Origin: Sarcocystis neurona
Lineage: Eukaryota; Apicomplexa; Conoidasida; Eucoccidiorida; Sarcocystidae
NCBI GenBank assembly: GCA_000727475.1
Contig: KL647289.1
Coordinates: forward strand, 163,070 to 227,069
Direction: 5' to 3'
Length of the DNA stretch: 64,000 nucleotides
The notes under the pieces are model-generated. The model ran no database searches. It was not told the DNA's origin and saw only the letters and a list, made by a program, of their open reading frames with translations. Positions 59,017 through 64,000 of the stretch are shown one piece after another. Each line of letters begins with the position of its first letter. The stretch's first letter is position 1. Position numbers and translations under genes: made by a program.

Positions 59017-60064
59017 CACATATATATGTGTATGTGTCCCCACTTGTAGGTAGCTACGTAGTGAGGTATGTCTTCAGAAGCGGGTGTGTCATATCTGTAT
59101 ATGTACATAAGCCTATATTTTTATTTATGTATATGAATAGCATAAGCTCCTAGAGAGGCGAATGTTAGTAGAGACCTGGACATATGCATATATAGTGATC
59201 TACACATATACATACATATATATATATATATATATATTCACTGGTTTGCATATGTGTGTGCTCCACAGTGCGTCGGACGTGCTGCCCTCCAAGCACCGGC
59301 TTATCGCGTGCCTGAGAACTCTGCTTTGCTTGGGAAAGAGCAGATTCACACTCTGCGTAGATATGTCGAGACTTCCACATATTTAGATGGACAGGAGGGT
59401 CCGCGCACTTCCGTAGATGCACATAAACAGTCGTGCGTTTTGTCTGTTTGTACGTCTGTGTCCAGCAAAACCTGATTCCATGCGGCACCGTTCAAGTAGA
59501 TTTCTCTGGAAACGCTTTCGTATACGCTTGCTTCCTAGAAATTGAGAGCCTGCGATCCTTCTTCGAATATTCGTCGACGAAGACGCATATCTAATTATAC
59601 TCATCGGCACACGGATACATTTGTGGATGAACGCCTTTCGTTTGAGAAACAGCCTTGTTCGTTTGTCTGCGTATCCCGCAGCGCTGTTGTGCATGATACG
59701 TCGGTCCTATTTACCTCCATGGTGCTTGAAATCTGTATCACCTCGTGTCTTTCCCCTGCAAGTTTCTGTTTTCCTCCAGCTCGCTTGTGTGCGGATATTC
59801 GTGTATCCGTATGTTTACAGGAGGAAAGTTCGGGGGAATAGCACACACGTATCAATCCCACGAACAGATCTGCTTTTGATTCTGGTATTAAAAAATTTTC
59901 GTAGCAACGTCCCACCCCCTGACCCACACGGACACGTAGTACTCACGCGTCCGAAGGAGCACTGCACTTGCACTATCGAAGAAACACACACATTCGTTGA
60001 CACTTGGCCGCTTTCAATTAGCCGCACAGTCTCGACACTACTCGGTGCCTCTTTGCTTTCCTTT
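57425..60064. other. Interval with unassigned long frames
   Basis: The minus-strand frame 57411-58439 stays open for 342 codons, longer than expected by chance, but it starts without clear splice support and overlaps the 3' end of the secreted-protein gene. Candidate exons could be hidden in 57880-58230, where plus-strand reading with CTGCAG acceptors (about 58061, 58124) is also possible. (TA)n arrays lie at 58638-58656, 58815-58852 and 58998-59030. At 59254-59475 both strands are open. No domain is recognised. Confidence 0.35.
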
Positions 60065-60355
60065 CTAACGGGGCGGGGGGTGGAAGGGTTCCTCACGCGT
60101 TTCAACAAGTTTTTCGGTCGTCCCTACAACGTAGCTCTTGCTCCAGTCGTACGGAGTGTAGGCGAAAAAAGTCTGCCCGGTGCAGGCACGCTGTGTAACT
60201 GTATTGGTGGCGGTGTCGTACTCCGGGCACTTGTAAGTTTTGAAGAGGACTTTGTGTTTCTGCACGCTCCACCAGATGGCGTTCTTCATCTGTGTGGCTG
60301 CGGTTTTGCTCTTGGCTGCCGCGTCCGCATCTCCCTGCGCGTCCAGTTTCGCCTT
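60065..60355 (-). CDS. Exon of unknown protein, weakly surface-antigen-like
   Basis: After the acceptor CTGTTCGACTGCAG the minus strand reads KAKLDAQGDADAAAKSKTAA, TQMKNAIWWSVQKHKVLF, KTYKCPEYDTATNTVTQRAC, TGQTFFAYTPYDWSKSYVVG, and on to a TAG at 60065 (97 codons). Third positions are GC-rich on this strand and less so on the opposite one, which is also open (plus 59621-60691). The spacing of Trp-Trp, Phe, Tyr and a later FFAYTP, with two Cys, recalls the Eimeria SAG (TA4-like) fold from memory, but no diagnostic block is conserved, so this is only a hint. Possible internal donors (GTAGGG after SKSYV; GTGAGG after VET) mean the exon may end before the stop. Flanking exons were not found. Confidence 0.5.
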   Translation of the reverse strand, partial: KAKLDAQGDADAAAKSKTAATQMKNAIWWSVQKHKVLFKTYKCPEYDTATNTVTQRACTGQTFFAYTPYDWSKSYVVGTTEKLVETREEPFHPPPR

Positions 60356-61986
60356 CTGCAGTCGAACAGAGACAGGAGGGATTCAGAGAAACTGCGACTC
60401 GAAAGGGAGAAGGTCGATGTTGTCACCGACAAAGCAGCGCACGCGCAGAAGAAACTGGTGCTGGGTGCTGCAGAGCAGTTCGAGAGGAAAGGCAACGCGC
60501 GAGTGGCGGGGTGCAGGGAAGGCAGAGGACCCACAGACGACAGGCTGGCTGTTGTTGCAAGGGGGTTGAGCAGAGGGCCGCCTCCGCGCAGCTCACAACT
60601 CCTCGGAAGCCCACCTGTTGTCTCTAGTGTACATGCATTTAAAGCACGGTTTTGCGAGTGTGGAATTGTGTACTCTCCAAACTGGAAGTAACTTCGGAGG
60701 CGAACGTTTTGTCATGTGAGAGACGTGCCTCAAATGTTTAGAAGCCTTGCAGCATTGTTCGTACACCCCCCTGGCGCATGCGATTTATGCACAACTGGTG
60801 TACAATGTCACTGTCGAGGGCCGGACCTCTACAAAATATATATATATATATATGTTCAGCACATTCATTTGATTCGCGTATTTATACACACTCCTTATCT
60901 ACATACATGTATATATGCTGCGTGCCTACACAGCAGTGGTGCCGGCCATTAACGGAGATGAGAATGTCAAGTGAATATCTGAGATGTGGCGAACTCTGTA
61001 TCATCTCAAACCTGTGGAAATACAGCTCGCATGCATTCCTTACGCGCTGTGCCTTTGGTACAGACAGCGTGGATCTTCCATTGAACGTACGTCAGCATTG
61101 CTAGTGTGTCGAAAGCCTTCACATAGTTCATTCACCCTACATACATACAGTCTATGCAAAAGCTTCTGGTGTCTGTAGACCCGGACAGTACTCCAGCATC
61201 AGAGTCACGGATGTGACCCGGAGTGAATTACCGCGTTCCTTAGAAGTCAGCAGTGTAGCAACAGAAGCAGATCTTCTCTCAAAACACCGTATGCATGTAG
61301 TCGTGTCTCTCGTTTGCCCTGTGTCTGTCTGTAGGATTACCATTGTCTTGACCAGAAGCCTGACGGCTGGCGCTGACGCAGACGGTGTACGTAGACCAGA
61401 GTTGCGTAACTGCACCAGAACAGCTGGTTCACTGGCGGCCATCACGAAGTGACTTTAATAAATGAATATATATACATATATATATATATAGATAGATAGA
61501 TAGATAGATAGCTTTGTAGCTATATTAGTCGTCGCGGTGCCAGATGTGCTGTACACTATACCTGTGCATTCGGCTACAGCAGAATTCGACCATTTGCAGT
61601 GCTCCTTTGGTTGGAAGAAGAGACCAGAGCAGACTAGTAGTGGGTGCAATGTCGAAAGAGAAACTTCGTGTGTTCGTATATCACGGCTTGAGCCGTTATT
61701 TTCCCGGTTTCGCTTTCCGTGAATTTTTATTTCGCTCTATTGAGTGTGCTTCATAACCATCCTTCTCTACACTTGTTCATCCAAAGTACCAGCAATTTTT
61801 TCCACGACTTAGACATCCGTATATATTTCTTTTCTAAGTCCCTCCTTTGTTATCTACCCTACCTCTAACATTTCTATCGTTTCTTCCTCACATTTTGTAC
61901 CGCCATTTTTTCCACTACTTCGCTGTTGAACGTTTTTTCTGCTCTCCCTCTCTGTGTCTACTACTTCCCACATCGTTTGTGTCCCG
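60356..61986. other. Interval with short unassigned frames
   Basis: T/C-rich sequence on the minus strand (60365-60560) precedes the 60355 acceptor and is probably intron. At 61152-61445 a minus frame begins with ATG (MMAASEPAVLVQLRNSGL) while the plus strand is equally open (61213-61452). (TA)n occurs at 60837-60852 and (TA)n/(GATA)n at 61469-61511. The T-rich run 61740-61985 may be the 3' flank of the next minus-strand exon. There are no recognised domains. Confidence 0.35.
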
Positions 61987-62352
61987 TTAGAGTTTTTTTC
62001 TTCGCTGCCCTTCCATCGCACGTTTCCTAGCATCAAGTCTATGTTTTCTTACCGTTTCTTTTTCGTAGTTGTCCAGCCAAGTGGTGAAAGTTGCATCAGC
62101 TTCTTGAGGGTAGGTGTCTGATATTAAGAATTTATCATCTGAGTCCTTTCCTCGGATGGCCGAGAATTTCCACGGCTGCACAAGTTTCTCTAGAGACCGA
62201 AGTCCGTACAGCGTTACCGTGGAGCCGGACGCCGCGGTACTACCAAGAATGGCCGCGTCGAAATTCCTGTCTTCCAGCTGCACTCCGCTCTGTTCGAGCA
62301 GCCCACAATTAAAACAAGAAGAGAGGGTAAGACAGAGAAAAGCTTTACTCAT
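61987..62352 (-). CDS. Unknown protein, C-terminal exon
   Basis: The minus-strand frame reads from ATG 62352 (MSKAFLCLTLSSCFNC) through SGVQLEDRNFDAAILGST, GSTVTLYGLRSLEKLV, QPWKFSAIRGKDSDDKFLIS, DTYPQEADATFTTWLDNYEK, and ends in a basic tail (KHRLDARKRAMEGQRRKKL) with a TAG. The first 25 residues come from T/C-rich DNA with AG sites (CGAACAG, GAGTGCAG near 62275-62290), so this could be either an N-terminal signal-like start or an intron 3' end; the latter fits the pattern of other genes. The body is convincingly coding. The basic C-terminus could be a nuclear or nucleolar signal. The family is not recognised. Confidence 0.5.
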   Translation of the reverse strand: MSKAFLCLTLSSCFNCGLLEQSGVQLEDRNFDAAILGSTAASGSTVTLYGLRSLEKLVQPWKFSAIRGKDSDDKFLISDTYPQEADATFTTWLDNYEKETVRKHRLDARKRAMEGQRRKKL

Positions 62353-63348
62353 GAAATCCTCTCAGGACTCCAAAGGTTTGTGCTCGTGTGCGTAGAAACT
62401 CCTTTTGAATGGCACGCGCACACACACTTGTAGAGATGTCACACGTACACAGAATGCTCGCAGCCACATAGGTGCTGGTCGTGGCACAGCAGACCAATTC
62501 TGTAGTCGACTGCCTCTTGCTTCCTTTCAACAATGTATTAATACGCGTCTTTATATGGAATCTTCAGAACAATCGAGTCACGGCCCTTCACTCCTCTGTT
62601 CTCCTTTAATCACCATGTATACATATACATATGTATACATATATGTACACATCACCGAAGCCACACAGAAATATGCGAAAGCAGTGGCAAATGCATTTCA
62701 AACACGTCGACGTCTGTTCCTGCTTCTCTCTCTTCCTGTTCGTTCATATATACATGTACATACGTATATGTAGGTAAATATGGGTGGGTCTCCAACTGCA
62801 CAACAGTAGTGAGACGCTGGAGGTAGCCCAACACGACCAGTACTGTCGTGTGGCAGGCGTGGTCGCTGGTTGTTCGCGCTAAGGTGGACGTCCGCGTGAG
62901 TACTATTTCTTGCCCTTTTGATACATAAATACTGTGCGAGACGTGGCACCGGGTAATTCTCCTGCGATCACATTGGCAATCAGTGCGAGCGACCTGTATT
63001 CATCAGACTCAGCATTTGTTCCGGTAAAGAGTGATGGCGCTGCTTCTGGGCAGGCGAAGAGAGAAACACTCTGGTCAAAGAGACAAGCGTCAGTCTGTGT
63101 GAAGCATCCCCCTTTCGGTTCTCGCGTGGATCTTTGGAGGGGGTACCAGCAACGGACTCAGGTATATCGATATACAAAATTGTTTGTGTCCCCACACATA
63201 TCATAGGGGTGTCTGATGAAGAATTCATTCATTCGTGTGTACGTGTTCTGCAGAAATTGGTGTACTTCCGTGCAACGGGCAGGCAGGCTGAAAGGGGTCC
63301 TGCCCAACTTTGCAGAATTTCGAACGGTACTCCCCGTGAAGGGTTGAG
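62353..63348. other. Interval between minus-strand exons
   Basis: This interval is repeat-poor. A minus frame, 62980-63228, includes a plausible short exon (around TILYIDIPESVA, between a TTCATCAG acceptor near 63207 and a GCTG|GTACCC donor near 63147), but its phase (1/1) does not join the neighbouring exons as modelled. The plus strand is also open (63134-63352). A short (TA)n patch lies at 62620-62650. Confidence 0.3.
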
Positions 63349-63690
63349 TTAGTCACTGCTAAGAAGGAGCGTGCATCTGTATGGAAACAGAAGTGCGTCT
63401 CTGTAGATGTCTACTCTCTGTATGGGCGACATCTCTACGACACGCTCACAGAGGGAATTTAGTGAAACGCAGCCTTTGCTTACGGAGAGGAATTCCACAA
63501 GAGTATTTAGTCGGCTGTTGGGATTTATCTTTGGGTCATCGAATGATGGGTCTTTGATGTTTGCTGTCGCTGCCCATCCGTAGCCCCGTGCCACCGTCCT
63601 AACAGTGTTTAGCTGGTCTGACCACAAGGGATCGCAGAACACAGCAGCAGAAGAAAGTGCCACCGCATGGCAATGCGTTGCCTTCCGCAT
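63349..63690 (-). CDS. Possible N-terminal exon, unknown protein
   Basis: From ATG at 63690 the minus strand reads MRKATHCHAVALSSAAVFCD, then PLWSDQLNTVRTVARGYGWA, ATANIKDPSFDDPKINPNSR and LNTLVEFLS. A strong donor, TCC|GTAAGC, follows this phase-0 position near 63485, so the coding exon probably ends there although the frame stays open to 63349. The phase would allow a join to the downstream exon at 61987-62289 through its GTGCAG acceptor, but missing exons between are just as likely. The weakly hydrophobic start is not a clear signal peptide. The family is not recognised. Confidence 0.35.
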   Translation of the reverse strand: MRKATHCHAVALSSAAVFCDPLWSDQLNTVRTVARGYGWAATANIKDPSFDDPKINPNSRLNTLVEFLSVSKGCVSLNSLCERVVEMSPIQRVDIYRDALLFPYRCTLLLSSD

Positions 63691-64000
63691 TACGCCTCTA
63701 TTGTTTCGCCGCAGAGTTCTTTATTTGTATACGTAGACATTGAGCTACGTGGAAGGACACCGTTGCAGCGTACATGATCAACGTATACCACTGTCAGTGT
63801 ATAAGTATAGAGAGAGACACGGCACACCAATTTCCAGAGCATCCCCAGCCACAGCTGGTCGTGACCTGCCGCTTGGATAGACAGAATTCGGCTGCGTTCA
63901 CACGCACAGATACACCGGTGTACATACGAGCAAAAGTGTTGGCTAGAGCGGCACGCAGCCGTGACGGCGTCAGTTTGTGTGAAGAGTCACAGAAACGCGG
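63691..64000. other. Window end, nothing assigned
   Basis: The last 310 bases are unique, moderately GC-rich sequence with stops in all frames at short intervals. I see no exon with good splice sites and no repeat array here. It may hold the 5' end or promoter of the minus-strand frame starting at 63690. Confidence 0.4.

Noticed and set aside
59621..60691. 356-codon plus-strand frame
   Set aside because: It is codon-aligned with the minus-strand exon 60355-60065, which has GC-richer third positions and a good acceptor; the plus frame is probably its shadow.
1..64000. CRISPR arrays, insertion sequences, prophage, bacterial operons, rRNA or tRNA genes
   Set aside because: Repeats are eukaryotic micro- and minisatellites without spacer structure, genes are spliced, and I recognised no rRNA block or confident tRNA cloverleaf by eye; a tRNAscan run would be decisive for tRNAs.

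Overview
The window looks like nuclear DNA of a coccidian apicomplexan, most likely an Eimeria species or a close relative. The evidence is: intron-rich genes with GT-AG introns of about 0.35-4 kb; long CAG/CTG trinucleotide tracts; dense (TA)n, (TG)n and (CT)n microsatellites; alternation of repeat-rich stretches with repeat-poor ones (mainly about 28.1-38.4 kb and 59.3-64 kb); GC-rich third codon positions in the best exons; and a 20S proteasome beta-5 gene whose residues match what I recall of apicomplexan beta-5. There is no sign of bacterial operons, CRISPR, IS elements or rRNA. Many long open frames are only stop-free microsatellite or T/C-rich sequence, so I trusted splice-site, reading-phase and family agreement over ORF length.

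Layout. 0-2.6 kb: a weak minus-strand two-exon candidate and a plus-strand three-exon candidate ending at 2570. 2.6-7.6 kb: microsatellites and unassigned open frames. 7.66-9.99 kb: a plus-strand alanine-rich two-exon gene of unknown function. 10-19 kb: repeat-rich, with a minus-strand two-exon fragment carrying a membrane segment (15.5-16.1 kb), a 14-bp minisatellite (17.6 kb) and a 380-N assembly gap (18246-18625). 20-30.7 kb: a minus-strand gene for a BTB-BACK-MATH-like protein, probably a CUL3 substrate adaptor. 30.7-39 kb: a repeat-poor interval shared by the 5' ends of two divergent genes. 39-50.2 kb: a plus-strand proteasome beta-5 gene (PSMB5) with nine exons assigned and a short C-terminal exon unresolved. 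51.7-54.1 kb: a minus-strand three-exon Cys-rich candidate. 54.85 kb: a minus-strand terminal exon with a membrane helix and a KKKK tail. 55.5-57.4 kb: a plus-strand three-exon secreted protein of 186 residues. 60-64 kb: minus-strand exons of unknown proteins in a repeat-poor segment.

The two recognisable genes both belong to ubiquitin-proteasome proteolysis: a likely ubiquitin-ligase adaptor and the chymotrypsin-like catalytic subunit of the 20S core. They are transcribed away from each other across 8.2 kb of repeat-poor DNA. I see no evidence that they are co-regulated. I did not find a clearly novel multi-gene system. The most useful new information is the exon reconstruction and the placement of repeats relative to exons.
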